NCBI GenBank assembly: GCA_001819395.1
Contig: MHMQ01000011.1
Location: 1 to 42,661 of the forward strand
DNA length: 42,661 nt
Origin: Candidatus Niyogibacteria bacterium RIFCSPLOWO2_01_FULL_45_48
GTDB lineage: Bacteria > Patescibacteriota > Minisyncoccia > HO2-45-28
Direction of reading: 5' to 3'
Each line of letters starts with the position of its first letter. The first letter of the stretch is position 1. This document shows positions 15,933 through 26,210 of the stretch, piece after piece. The position numbers and the translations under genes are program-made. Below the pieces are notes generated by a model. It was not told where the DNA came from. It did not search any database and worked only from the letters and a program-made list of their open reading frames with translations.

Positions 15933-17837
15933 ATGAATGACGACGGTCTTGAGCGGCTGAAAAAACGCCTCTACAAAGAGGGTGAGCGGTTTGGGGGCAG
16001 ATTCAGAGAGCCGGAGCTCTCTTATAAACCGGAAAAAGTCGATTCCGGATGGCCCGAGCGTCAGTCTGAAGAAATTTTAGCCGAAGTTCTAAAAGAGCCA
16101 AAACTTTTAAAAATGAAATTTTTATTATGGGCCGGGATTATTTTTGTTTTGGGTGTTATTGTCCTTGCTTCATTTTATCTTTTTGGCGGATTCGGAGCGG
16201 TATCTTCAAGAAATATTGATCTGGTTATATCCGCGCCTCAAGAGGTTGCCGGTGGAGATCTGGTCAGATGGGAAGTGTCGGTTACAAATAAAAATAATGT
16301 TAAGTTCGCTTCGGCAGACCTCGGCTTTAAATATCCGGAAGGTTCGCGTCCGGTGAACGTCATTCCGGGCTCGTTTTTGATCGAAAGGGTTTCTTTGGGT
16401 GAAATTTCGGCGGGAGACACCGTGCGCCGGACTTTTGCCGCCCATGTTTTTGGACCGGAAAATTTTGAAGCCGAAGCCGAGGCGGTCCTCGAATACCGCA
16501 CCGAAGGATCCAACGCGGTTTTTGAAAAAAGCGGCAAAAAAAACATTAAAATAATTCGTTCTCCGGTCGGCGTATCATTTAACGCCGCCGGAGAAATTAA
16601 CGCCGGACGGGAAATCAATTTTGAAGTTAAATACGTTTCAAACTCGTCGGAAACAATAAGAGGCCTCGCTCTCGATCTTACTTACCCTTCCGGATTTATT
16701 TTTAAAAATTCCAGCCTTCAGCCGGCCGAAGGCGAAAACCGCTGGGTTTTGGGCGATCTTGCTCCGGGAAGCGAGAGATCAGTTTCCATATCCGGTGTTT
16801 TTGAGGGGGAAGACATGGAGCAAAAAAACATAACGGCCCAGATCGGAGTTTTGGACGGTAAAAGTTTGTCGGTTTACGGCGCGTCCACCCACTCGTTTAC
16901 TATCAGGCGCATGTTTGTCGATCTCAACGCGCGCATAAACGGACGGGATGATATCACGGCGGTAAAAAGCGGCGATTTGGTGAATGTGAATATTTTTTGG
17001 AAGAACAATCTTCTCCAGTCTGTTCGCGATGTTAATGTGGAGATCGAAGTTTCGGGGGAAGCCTTGGATGAAAAAACAATATCCGTTTTTTCCGGAGCTT
17101 ATCGCGGATTTGAAAAAAAAGTTGTCTGGTCTCCGTCGAGCCTTTCGGATTTGTCTTTGCTTGACCCGGGGGGGTCGGGGCAGTCCAGTTTCAGTTTCAG
17201 AGTGCTCGATGCCGTGTCTTTGTCCAGAGCAAAATTGGTAAATCCGACAATAAAATTGAAAGGCGAAATCAGGCCCGCGTCGAGTCCGGCGGGTTTGGGC
17301 GAATTTGACGTCTCCGGCAAATTCGAGCTTGAACTCAAAATTGAAACATCTTTGCAATTATCAAGCCGGGGGGTTTATTATTCGGCGGTTTTGCCCGGAC
17401 GCGGGCCGCTGCCCCCGCGGGTTGGAGAAGAAACGGTTTATACGGTTATCTGGACTCTGGCCAATGTTTCAAATAATGCAAGCGGTGTCGCGGTCAAGGC
17501 GTCGGTGCCCGCGTACGTTGCTTGGAAAGGCGCCGTGCTTCCTTCGGCCGAAAGCGTGGTTTACGACCCGGCGCGCTTGGAAATAATATGGCGTCCGGGG
17601 GCGATAAAAGCCGGTGTTGGCATAACACAGCCGGCGCGCGAAGTCATGTTCCAGCTAGGCATTATTCCGTCGGTTGACCAGACGGGATCTTCGCCGGTTT
17701 TACTTTTTGATATTTCGGCTTCAGGACGGGACGATTTTACCGGCAATTCCGTAAGCGATGCGGCGTCTTCCCTGACTACGGACATACTTGCCTCGGATAC
17801 TAAAACAAAATCGGGAGACGAAAACGTGGCGCGGTGA
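15933..17837 (+). CDS. Large single-TM surface protein with Ig-like/DUF11-like repeats
   Basis: Cytoplasmic charged N-terminus, one TM segment (FLLWAGIIFVLGVIVLASFYLF), repeated beta-rich segments. Confidence 0.65.
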   Translation: MNDDGLERLKKRLYKEGERFGGRFREPELSYKPEKVDSGWPERQSEEILAEVLKEPKLLKMKFLLWAGIIFVLGVIVLASFYLFGGFGAVSSRNIDLVISAPQEVAGGDLVRWEVSVTNKNNVKFASADLGFKYPEGSRPVNVIPGSFLIERVSLGEISAGDTVRRTFAAHVFGPENFEAEAEAVLEYRTEGSNAVFEKSGKKNIKIIRSPVGVSFNAAGEINAGREINFEVKYVSNSSETIRGLALDLTYPSGFIFKNSSLQPAEGENRWVLGDLAPGSERSVSISGVFEGEDMEQKNITAQIGVLDGKSLSVYGASTHSFTIRRMFVDLNARINGRDDITAVKSGDLVNVNIFWKNNLLQSVRDVNVEIEVSGEALDEKTISVFSGAYRGFEKKVVWSPSSLSDLSLLDPGGSGQSSFSFRVLDAVSLSRAKLVNPTIKLKGEIRPASSPAGLGEFDVSGKFELELKIETSLQLSSRGVYYSAVLPGRGPLPPRVGEETVYTVIWTLANVSNNASGVAVKASVPAYVAWKGAVLPSAESVVYDPARLEIIWRPGAIKAGVGITQPAREVMFQLGIIPSVDQTGSSPVLLFDISASGRDDFTGNSVSDAASSLTTDILASDTKTKSGDENVAR

Positions 17838-17875
17838 TTGTTGCCAACGGCCGGAGTTGGGCTTAAAATTTCTAA

Positions 17876-19153
17876 ATGACCGAATCAAGTCTCGAAAAAA
17901 TAATCTCTCTTGCAAAAAGGCGCGGGTTTGTGTATCCGGCGTCAGAAATTTACGGGGGGCTTTCCGGTTTTTGGGACTTGGGGCCTTACGGCGCCGAGCT
18001 CGCGCACAACATAAAAGAGCTGTGGTGGAACATGTTTGTAAAAAGCCGGGCTGATGTGTTTGGTGTAGCAACCACAACCATAATGCCGGACGCGGTCTGG
18101 AAGGCAAGCGGGCATCTGGAGGGTTTCGCCGACCCGATGGTTGAATGTGAGGAATGTAAAAAACGTTTTCGTGCCGACCAGATTGAAGGCAAAAAATGTC
18201 CGGAATGCGAAGGAAACCTCGGCTCCCCGCGCCAATTTAATCTTATGTTTAAAACCGAAGGCGGCTACTTGCGTCCCGAAATAGCACAGGGTATGTTTGT
18301 CAATTTTAAAAATGTTTTGGACACAATGCGCGCCGTTCTTCCTTTTGGTTTAGCACAGATAGGGAAGGCCTACAGAAACGAAATAGCGCCTCGCGATTTT
18401 CTTTTTCGCGTTCGCGAATTTGACCTGATGGAATTTGAATATTTTGTGAAAGAGTCGGAGTGGGAGAAACACTTTGAAAGCTGGCGTAAAGAAATGTGGT
18501 TGTGGATTGCGAGCGTGGGAATTGATAAGAACGCGGTTTCGGAGCTTGAAGTGCCTGAAGGCGAGCGGGCGCACTATTCAAAGCGGACGATTGATTTTGA
18601 GTTTGAATATCCTTTCGGAAAAAAAGAGCTTTACGGCTTGGCTTATCGCGCAGACTACGATTTGTCCCGGCATATGAAAGAGTCGGGAGTTGATTTGCGA
18701 TACACCGACCCCGTTTCGGGAGAAAAATTCACACCGCATGTTATTGAGCCGACTTTTGGTTTGGGGCGCACGATTTTGGCCATTTTGACCTCGGCTTACA
18801 CTGAAGACAAGCTGGGAGGAGAGCCAAGAACTTATTTGAAATTAAAGCCGAGCATCGCTCCGGTAAAAGTCGCCGTTTTTCCTCTGGTGAAAAACAAACC
18901 CGCTTTGGTTGAGAGTGCCCGGGAGATTTATAAAAATTTAAAAAAAGAATTTGGCGCCGTTGAATTTGACGACAACGGCAACATCGGCAAACGATATCGC
19001 AGGCAAGACGAAATTGGAACGCCGTGGTGTGTGACGGTTGACTACCAGACATTTGAAGACGACACCGTAACCGTCCGTGATAGAGACACGGGAGAGCAAA
19101 TTCGCCGCAAAATCCAAGAGCTTGGCGGGCGCATAAAAGACATGTTAAGTTAG
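17876..19153 (+). CDS. glyS: Glycyl-tRNA synthetase (single-chain, archaeal/eukaryal-like type)
   Basis: SLAKRRGFVYPASEIYGGLSGFWDLGPYGAEL, RPEIAQGMFVNF, RNEIAPRDFLFRVREF, PHVIEPTFGLGR. Confidence 0.96.
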   Translation: MTESSLEKIISLAKRRGFVYPASEIYGGLSGFWDLGPYGAELAHNIKELWWNMFVKSRADVFGVATTTIMPDAVWKASGHLEGFADPMVECEECKKRFRADQIEGKKCPECEGNLGSPRQFNLMFKTEGGYLRPEIAQGMFVNFKNVLDTMRAVLPFGLAQIGKAYRNEIAPRDFLFRVREFDLMEFEYFVKESEWEKHFESWRKEMWLWIASVGIDKNAVSELEVPEGERAHYSKRTIDFEFEYPFGKKELYGLAYRADYDLSRHMKESGVDLRYTDPVSGEKFTPHVIEPTFGLGRTILAILTSAYTEDKLGGEPRTYLKLKPSIAPVKVAVFPLVKNKPALVESAREIYKNLKKEFGAVEFDDNGNIGKRYRRQDEIGTPWCVTVDYQTFEDDTVTVRDRDTGEQIRRKIQELGGRIKDMLS

Positions 19154-19187
19154 AATAGGTTGTTTTTTGTAAGTTAAGGAGGTGGGC

Positions 19188-19436
19188 ATGTTCTACGTTC
19201 TGACTCCGGTTTGGTTTGTCGTGGCATGGTTATTTTTTGGCTACTTGGCTGCGGCTATTCTGAAATACGATTTAGTAGAGACTTATCCCGAATGGCGCGG
19301 ACCAGATATTGCTTTTTCGCTATTTATCATATTTTTGGGTCCCCTCATGTTCGTTGCCGTGTCTATTATATGTTTGCTGTGTCACAAAAAGCTGGGTATG
19401 CGCCTGAACATCTTCAAAATAATCATTAAACGATAA
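19188..19436 (+). CDS. Small membrane protein
   Basis: Two TM segments; ATG at 19188 with upstream AAGGAGG. Confidence 0.6.
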   Translation: MFYVLTPVWFVVAWLFFGYLAAAILKYDLVETYPEWRGPDIAFSLFIIFLGPLMFVAVSIICLLCHKKLGMRLNIFKIIIKR

Positions 19437-19457
19437 GTTGTTTAAAAAACCAAGTTA

Positions 19458-19492
19458 CGCCGAACCTTCTAGGTTCGGCGTTTATTTTTTTT
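19458..19492 (+). terminator. Rho-independent terminator
   Basis: CGCCGAACCT-TCT-AGGTTCGGCG then T-rich tract. Confidence 0.8.
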
Positions 19493-19514
19493 ACGTAAAT
19501 GTTATAATTTTGAT

Positions 19515-20786
19515 ATGAAATTCTACAAAAAGATTTTACCCTCCGGGCTTAAGGTTATAATTTCTCCAATGTCGGGGACGGAGGCGATGACTCTTTTGGT
19601 CTTGGTTGGCACCGGCTCAAAATACGAGACCAAAAACATCAACGGCATCTCTCATTTTTTGGAACATTTGTTTTTTAAGGGCACCAAGCATCGTCCGGAG
19701 CCCGGTGAGGTAAACCGCGCTCTTGACGGGTTAGGCTCCGAACATAACGCCTTTACCTCAAAAGAAGTAACGGGATATTGGGTTAAAGCCGCGGGAAAAC
19801 ATTTTGATGCCGCCTTGGACATAGTTTCGGATATTTTGCTTGAGCCTCTTTTTAAAGCCGATGAAATTGAGCGCGAGCGCGGGGTGATTTTGCAGGAAAT
19901 AAGTATGTATGAAGATATGCCCCAGCGCAGAATAGGCGATTTGTGGGAAACATTGCTGTACGGCGATCAGCCTGCCGGATGGGATATCGCCGGGACCAAA
20001 GCAATAATCAACCGCATAAAACGAGACGAGATTTTGGATTATAAAGAAAAACAGTATGTCGCTTCAAACGCCTTGGTTGTTGTTGCGGGCAATATTGATG
20101 CCAAAAGCACAGAGAAAAAAATTATTAAAGCTTTTTCTTCTTTTAATCACGGAAAAGCTTTTCCGAAAAAACCGATCAAGGAGGTTCAGAAAAATCCAAG
20201 TACACACTTTATGTATAAAGAAACCGATCAGAGCCATCTGATTCTTGGTTTTCGCGGTTATAATATGTTTGACGATCGCAGATATGCTCTGGATCTTTTG
20301 AGCGTGATTTTGGGCGGGAATATGTCCAGTCGATTTTTCATGGAAATAAGGGAAAATCTGGGTTTGGCATATTATGTAAGAGCCTCAGCTCAAAATTATA
20401 CAGATTCCGGCTATTTGGCTGGTTCAGCCGGGGTTCCGCACGAAGAACTGAAAAGAGTTATTGAGTTAATGGTTAAAATATTAAAAGACGTTAAGACCCG
20501 GGGAGTTTCGGAGAGTGAAATTAAATTCGCAAAAGACTACTTAAGAGGGTCAATGGCTCTGTCTTTTGAATCTTCCGATGAAATCGCCACTTTTTTGGGG
20601 GAACAATCTTTGTTTTACAAAAAAATAGAAACACCGGATGAAGTCCTAAGGCATATTGAAAAAGTGACGCGCGGTGATATTATGAAAGCGGTTAAAGAAC
20701 TGGTGCGTCCTGACAAAATGAATTTGGCGGTAATAGGACCGCACCGTGATTCAAAAGATTATATAAATATTCTCAAACGAATTTGA
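19515..20786 (+). CDS. M16 family zinc peptidase (processing-peptidase-like)
   Basis: Inverted zinc motif HFLEHLFFKGT and downstream E in ERERGVILQEI. Confidence 0.94.
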   Translation: MKFYKKILPSGLKVIISPMSGTEAMTLLVLVGTGSKYETKNINGISHFLEHLFFKGTKHRPEPGEVNRALDGLGSEHNAFTSKEVTGYWVKAAGKHFDAALDIVSDILLEPLFKADEIERERGVILQEISMYEDMPQRRIGDLWETLLYGDQPAGWDIAGTKAIINRIKRDEILDYKEKQYVASNALVVVAGNIDAKSTEKKIIKAFSSFNHGKAFPKKPIKEVQKNPSTHFMYKETDQSHLILGFRGYNMFDDRRYALDLLSVILGGNMSSRFFMEIRENLGLAYYVRASAQNYTDSGYLAGSAGVPHEELKRVIELMVKILKDVKTRGVSESEIKFAKDYLRGSMALSFESSDEIATFLGEQSLFYKKIETPDEVLRHIEKVTRGDIMKAVKELVRPDKMNLAVIGPHRDSKDYINILKRI

Positions 20787-21808
20787 ATATGCCAAATATT
20801 ACTAAAATAGAAATTTCAACCGGAACTTTTATACGTGCCCTGCTTGTGGTCTTGGGGCTGGTTTTTTTGTACCTGATAAGAGATGTGGTCGCGGTGGTGC
20901 TTCTTTCGGTTGTGATAGCTTCAGCCATTGAGCCCGCGGCCCAGTGGTTTATGCGCTATCGTTTGCCGAGAATTTTGAGCGTGCTTTTGGTCTATATAAT
21001 ATCCTTTGCTATTTTGGCCGCCGCCTTTTCGCTTGTCATACCCCCGCTTTTTTCAGAAATATCCCAGGTTTCATCAAAGTCTCTTTTCCAGACCGCTTCC
21101 GGAGCGCTTTTTGAGTTTGTGCCGGAGCTGCCAATTTCAATATCGCAGACACTCACAAGCCTTCTGGATAAGGCCGGAGTTTATCTGGAACAGCTGGCCG
21201 GAGGATTTTTCCAGGCCACTTCGCTTGTGTTTGGCGGAGCGCTTTCTTTTATTTTGGTTGTGGTAATATCTTTTTACCTTTCGGTGCAGGAAAGAGGAAT
21301 TGAAAACTTTTTAAGAATAGTCACGCCCATTGAATACGAAAGATACATATTGGATTTGTGGTCCAGGGCCCGTAAAAAAATAGGCGGATGGATGCAGGCG
21401 CAGATACTGCTCGGACTTTTAATAGGCGTTATGGTTTATATAGGTCTTACGGTTTTACAGATCAAATTTGCCTTATCGCTTGCGGTTGTCGCCGCCATTT
21501 TCGAGCTTATTCCGGTTTTTGGGCCGGTGCTTGCGGCAATTCCGGCGGTTCTGGTGGCTTTTTTGCAAAAGCCGATACTGGGGCTTGTCATAATAATTTT
21601 TTATTTTGTCGTCCAGCAGTTTGAAAACCATCTCATAGTGCCGGTTGTTTTTAAAAAGGCCGTAGGCGTTCCGCCGATTCTGGTGGTCATCGCTTTGATA
21701 GTCGGCGGAAAACTGGGCGGGTTTCTGGGACTTCTTCTCGCAGTGCCATTGGCAGCCGTGCTGGTTGAGTTTTTGAACGATGTTGTCGAAAGAAAACAAA
21801 TAAAGTAA
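20783..21808 (+). CDS. AI-2E family transporter / PerM-like permease
   Basis: Multi-TM; AVVAAIFELIPVFGPVLAAIPAVLVA and IVPVVFKKAVGVPPILVVIALIVGGKLGGFLGLLLAVPLAAV. Confidence 0.9.
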   Translation: MNMPNITKIEISTGTFIRALLVVLGLVFLYLIRDVVAVVLLSVVIASAIEPAAQWFMRYRLPRILSVLLVYIISFAILAAAFSLVIPPLFSEISQVSSKSLFQTASGALFEFVPELPISISQTLTSLLDKAGVYLEQLAGGFFQATSLVFGGALSFILVVVISFYLSVQERGIENFLRIVTPIEYERYILDLWSRARKKIGGWMQAQILLGLLIGVMVYIGLTVLQIKFALSLAVVAAIFELIPVFGPVLAAIPAVLVAFLQKPILGLVIIIFYFVVQQFENHLIVPVVFKKAVGVPPILVVIALIVGGKLGGFLGLLLAVPLAAVLVEFLNDVVERKQIK

Positions 21809-23386
21809 ATGCAGGAAAAATTTTATATCTCTACCGCGATAGCCTATGTGAATTCGCGGCCGCACATCGGATTTGCTTTGGAGCTGGCGCAGGCCGATGC
21901 CATAGCCCGCTGGCAAAGACTTAATGGCAAGGATGTTTTTTTTCTGACCGGAACCGACGAGCATGGCGCAAAAATTACTCGCGCCGCCGAGAAGGCAGGA
22001 AAAAGTCCGCAAGATTTTGCCGGAGAAAACGCGGCGGTTTTTAAAAAACTTGTCGAGGACTTAAATGTTTCATCCGACGATTTTATAAGGACATCCGACG
22101 AGAAAAGGCATTTTCCGGGGGCGGTTAAACTTTGGAAGAAGCTTGAAGAATCCGGAGATATTTACAAGAAAAATTATAGCGGGCTTTATTGCGTTGGGCA
22201 CGAGGCTTTTGTGACCCAAAAAGATCTGGTTGACGGCAAATGCGCCGACCACGACGCAGAGCCCGAAACAATTGAAGAAGAAAATTATTTTTTCAGACTT
22301 TCAAAATACGGCCAGGCCGTTAAAAAAGCCGTCGAATCAGGCGAGTTAAAGATTTTTCCCGAATCCCGCAAAAACGAAACCGTGTCTTTTATTAACGAGG
22401 GCCTTGAAGACATAAGCGTTTCCAGGCCGTCCAAAGATATTTCATGGGGAATACCGGTGCCTGGGGACTCAACGCAAACCATGTATGTCTGGTTTGAGGC
22501 GCTGGCTAATTATATTACCGCGCTTGGTTTCGGCTCATCAAACCAGGATAATTTTGAAAAATTCTGGCCTGCGGACATTCATGTGATAGGCAAAGACATA
22601 TTGAGATTTCACTCGATAATTTGGCCGGCAATGCTTTTGTCGGCCGGACTGCCGCTCCCAAAAAGTGTTTTTGTCCACGGATTTATTCATTCCGGAGGAC
22701 GGAAAATGTCAAAAACCGTAGGCAATGTTATTGATCCGGTTGATTTTGTCGACCGGCACGGATGCGATCCGCTCCGTTACTATCTTTTACGGGACATACC
22801 GACATTCGAGGACGGGGATTTTACCGAAGAAAGATTTGTTGAGGCTTATAACTCGGATTTGGCAAATGGGCTCGGAAATTACATAAGCAGGATTTCTAAG
22901 ATGATCGAACAATATTTCGGCGGTGTTTTGGAACGTCCGTCCGACAACGAACTTTCGGCGGTTCCTATAAAAAAACACTCATCGTTTTTTGCTCCCAACG
23001 GCGAAGGAGCGAAACTTGAGCTTGTAAGCCCGCCGTATTTTATAGATCAGGTTGTTTGGCCGATTTATCGGAGCGCTTTCGCGGATTATAAATTAAAACA
23101 GGTTTTGGACGCTGTGTGGGCGCTTTTGGGGGAACTTGACGCATATGTGCAGACTTACGAACCGTTCAAGTTGATAAAAACCGACACGGAAAAAACGCGG
23201 GCGGTTTTGTGGAATCTGTCTTACGGCGCTTTAAGCATCGCTTGGATGTTGAAACCTTTTATGCCGGACACCGCCGAAAAAATTCTGGATACGTTTGGCG
23301 TTAAATCCGACTCAAAAGAAGAGTGGTTAAAAGTTGGCGTTAAACTTGACGATCCGCTTTTTGCGAGAAAAGAAAATGTTGATTGA
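21809..23386 (+). CDS. metG: Methionyl-tRNA synthetase
   Basis: YISTAIAYVNSRPHIGFALELAQADAIARW, FLTGTDEHGAKI, GGRKMSKTVGNVIDP. Confidence 0.96.
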   Translation: MQEKFYISTAIAYVNSRPHIGFALELAQADAIARWQRLNGKDVFFLTGTDEHGAKITRAAEKAGKSPQDFAGENAAVFKKLVEDLNVSSDDFIRTSDEKRHFPGAVKLWKKLEESGDIYKKNYSGLYCVGHEAFVTQKDLVDGKCADHDAEPETIEEENYFFRLSKYGQAVKKAVESGELKIFPESRKNETVSFINEGLEDISVSRPSKDISWGIPVPGDSTQTMYVWFEALANYITALGFGSSNQDNFEKFWPADIHVIGKDILRFHSIIWPAMLLSAGLPLPKSVFVHGFIHSGGRKMSKTVGNVIDPVDFVDRHGCDPLRYYLLRDIPTFEDGDFTEERFVEAYNSDLANGLGNYISRISKMIEQYFGGVLERPSDNELSAVPIKKHSSFFAPNGEGAKLELVSPPYFIDQVVWPIYRSAFADYKLKQVLDAVWALLGELDAYVQTYEPFKLIKTDTEKTRAVLWNLSYGALSIAWMLKPFMPDTAEKILDTFGVKSDSKEEWLKVGVKLDDPLFARKENVD

Positions 23387-24224
23387 CTCGCACGCGCATT
23401 TGCAATTTAAGGCGTTTGATGCTGATCGCGACGAAGTTATAAAACGAACGCTTGAGGGCGGTGTGTTTTGTATTAATGTCGGGACGCAAAAAGACACTTC
23501 TCGCGCGGCGGTGGAACTTGCCGAAAAACACGAAGGATTTTGGGCGGCTGTCGGGCTGCACCCTATTCATACCGAAGAATCTTTTCACGACGAACAGGAA
23601 ATTTCGGGTTCAGGCGTGTTTAAAAGCCGCGAAGAAGTTTTCGATTCAGATTTTTATGAAAAGTTAGCAAAGCATCCCAAAGTTGTAGCAATAGGCGAAT
23701 GCGGTTTTGATTATTACCGAGCAATGCCCGACTCCCGTAAAAAACAGGAGGATGCTTTTTGCTCGCAGGTTAGGTTGGCTAAAAAAATTGGGAAGCCCAT
23801 CATGCTTCATTGCAGGCCGTCTCAAAATCCAGACAAATCTTATTCTGATGACGCTTATTTGGACATGTTCCGTGTTTTAAAAGAAGAGGGAGGTAATTCT
23901 GTGGGCGGTAACGTGCATTTTTTTGTCGGTTCAACTGATATTGCTAAAAAATTTTTGGAAATTGGATTTTCGTTTTCATTTTCGGGAGTTATCACAATTA
24001 CAAATATGTACGACGAAGTCGTTAAATTTCTGCCTTTGGATAAAATTTTAATTGAAACTGACTCTCCTTATGCGGCGCCAATTCCATATCGCGGAAAACG
24101 AAATGAGCCGCCATATGTTGAAGAAGTTGCTAAGCGTCTCGCAGAACTTCATGGAAAATCGTTTGAAGAAATAGCCGAACTAACCACTCAAAACGCAAAG
24201 AAAGTTTTTAATTTAAAATTTTAA
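23376..24224 (+). CDS. tatD: TatD family metal-dependent hydrolase
   Basis: MLIDSHAHLQFKAFD, AIGECGFDYYR, MLHCRPS, ILIETDSPYAAPIPYRGKRNEP; overlaps metG 3' end by 11 nt. Confidence 0.92.
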   Translation: MLIDSHAHLQFKAFDADRDEVIKRTLEGGVFCINVGTQKDTSRAAVELAEKHEGFWAAVGLHPIHTEESFHDEQEISGSGVFKSREEVFDSDFYEKLAKHPKVVAIGECGFDYYRAMPDSRKKQEDAFCSQVRLAKKIGKPIMLHCRPSQNPDKSYSDDAYLDMFRVLKEEGGNSVGGNVHFFVGSTDIAKKFLEIGFSFSFSGVITITNMYDEVVKFLPLDKILIETDSPYAAPIPYRGKRNEPPYVEEVAKRLAELHGKSFEEIAELTTQNAKKVFNLKF

Positions 24225-24231
24225 CTCACCA

Positions 24232-24360
24232 AAACTTGCACACATCAATACGATTGTAGCGATGTGTGCAAGTTTGAAAAGTTGAAAAAAATTAAAAAGA
24301 AAAAGCTCCGACGAATCGTCGGAGCTGGGTTTACGGGGTGGTCCAAGTCCGACTTGGACC
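24232..24360. repeat. Cluster of three perfect inverted repeats between convergent tatD and ALDH genes
   Basis: 24232-24275 (15-bp stem AAACTTGCACACATC), 24304-24326 (AGCTCCGACG/CGTCGGAGCT), 24340-24360 (GGTCCAAGTC/GACTTGGACC). Confidence 0.75.
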
Positions 24361-24364
24361 AAAA

Positions 24365-26104
24365 TTACTGTTTGGAAAGATTTATGCCGCCTTGCGTCAG
24401 AACTTCTTGCGCGGCTTTTTTGTACTCGTCGTCAGCATCCTTCGGATAAAATCCGGAAAATGTCTGCTGGGAGCCGAAAAGAGCCAAAGCGTTTTTGCCT
24501 TTTACACCGTTTGGTGAAGACGCCGAGCGCAGACCTCCGAAACATTCCGTATCAACGAGCGCCCCTGTGCATTTCCTGTTCCAGTAAAGATTTCCAGAAG
24601 GGATAACGCGCATCATTCGCTTCAATGTTTCGAGATTTCGACAGAATACGGAGCCCGTAAGCGCGAAGTTTGAAAGTTTGCATTTCCACTCAATCTCATC
24701 AAGGTTGTTGAAAGGCACAACGGTGCTTACGGGACCGAAAAATTCAGTATTCATAACCGTCCGCATATCCTCTTCGTCATCAGATGCTCCTTCGCACATC
24801 AAAAGTGTTGGGGGAAAATCGCTTGCGGAGACTTGGTTAATTTCTTTCTCAAAATACACATCTACTGTACCGACACTCTCAAGAGCTTCTATTTGTTTTA
24901 CAAGTTTTTCCTTATCCGAATAAGTAATCATTGCTCCAACGTTGGCGCCCTGCTTCACATCGCCGTATCGGATTTGTTCCAAACGCTCACACACTGAATC
25001 CAAAAATACTGACAAAACCTTTTCGGCCACAAACGCAATCCTTGCGGAAGAACACTTTTGTCCCGAACGGCCGGTAAATGATTTTACATATTCGTTTGCG
25101 GCATGATGGGGGCCGGCATCTTCGCAGACGACAAAAATGTTTACGCCGCTTGTTTCGGCTGAACCGTAAACAAGCTCTGCCTTGCCGTGCCAGCCGTAGC
25201 GAAGAAGGTCTCTGTGTTTGTGCCTGATTTCTCTGAAAACCTCGCTTGAGCCGGTAAAAGAAAAACCGGAAACATAAGGATTTGAAAGAAATGCGTCAAC
25301 GACCTCCGCTCCGCCGGGAGCGTAATTAATCACGCCGCGCCAATCAATACCCATTCGCTCAAACGCTATTTTAACGCTTTCCCAAACAAGATAACCGCAA
25401 AGCGCCGATTTCGGGGACGGCTTCATAATTACGGCGTTGCCCATCGCAAGCGCTTTGGTCGCCATATCCATCGGAATGGCTCCAGGGAAGTTAAACGGCT
25501 CAACATCAAGAAATACACCGTGCGGATAAAAGCATTTTCCGTTTATATCGCCGGCAAAGCTCGGGTTTGGAATAAGCAAATCGCGGTTAATCTCTTCAAG
25601 ATACATCGCGTTTACAAGAGGAAAATCGGCTTCTTCGTCGGTCTCACCAATGGCTTCCGCGATAGATTGCCCTGTTTCGTACATTTTCGCGGCGCAAAGA
25701 AGCCAGAAGCGTTCTTCGACAACCCGCGAAATTGTCTCAAGAAGTTCTACTCGCTTCGGCCAAGGGTTTTCTTCAAAAAATCTGCGCCCGGCGTTGCGAA
25801 TATTTTCGGAGTGGGAGTTTACCAAATCACAAAGGTGTGGCCAAGTGAATAAGGGAAAGAAACCAACGCACTGCTTTTTTGGCCGTCTTGAGATTTCCGG
25901 CTCATTTGGGTCGCGGGTTTCAAAATACACACCGATTGAGCTGAATTCAGCGCCGCTGAGAATCCACCGAAAATGTTTTCCCAGATAACTTTTCCTGAAC
26001 TGTTCAATGCCGTCAGCAAGTTTTTGCGCCGTTTCCGGGTCGGCAGGATTCGGATAAATTTTGTTGGAAAGCCGGGCTTTAATGCGCTCTCGAACAGAAC
26101 TCAT
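24365..26104 (-). CDS. Aldehyde dehydrogenase, delta-1-pyrroline-5-carboxylate dehydrogenase-like
   Basis: EPFNFPGAIPMDMATKALAMGNAVIMKPSP, FTGSSEVFREI, SGQKCSSARIAFV (catalytic Cys), GNLYWNRKCTGALVDTECFGGLRSAS. Confidence 0.88.
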   Translation of the reverse strand: MSSVRERIKARLSNKIYPNPADPETAQKLADGIEQFRKSYLGKHFRWILSGAEFSSIGVYFETRDPNEPEISRRPKKQCVGFFPLFTWPHLCDLVNSHSENIRNAGRRFFEENPWPKRVELLETISRVVEERFWLLCAAKMYETGQSIAEAIGETDEEADFPLVNAMYLEEINRDLLIPNPSFAGDINGKCFYPHGVFLDVEPFNFPGAIPMDMATKALAMGNAVIMKPSPKSALCGYLVWESVKIAFERMGIDWRGVINYAPGGAEVVDAFLSNPYVSGFSFTGSSEVFREIRHKHRDLLRYGWHGKAELVYGSAETSGVNIFVVCEDAGPHHAANEYVKSFTGRSGQKCSSARIAFVAEKVLSVFLDSVCERLEQIRYGDVKQGANVGAMITYSDKEKLVKQIEALESVGTVDVYFEKEINQVSASDFPPTLLMCEGASDDEEDMRTVMNTEFFGPVSTVVPFNNLDEIEWKCKLSNFALTGSVFCRNLETLKRMMRVIPSGNLYWNRKCTGALVDTECFGGLRSASSPNGVKGKNALALFGSQQTFSGFYPKDADDEYKKAAQEVLTQGGINLSKQ

Positions 26105-26210
26105 TTCACCACTCCTTTCTTGTTGTTCTTGTTGTCAAAAACCACCCTTATCTTAACGCAATTTTTTTTATTGTCAACGTCTCCAAAAATAGCTAGAATA
26201 AGACGCATAT

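Noticed and set aside
16779-17357. 192-aa minus-strand ORF
   Set aside because: Antisense shadow of the surface-protein gene.
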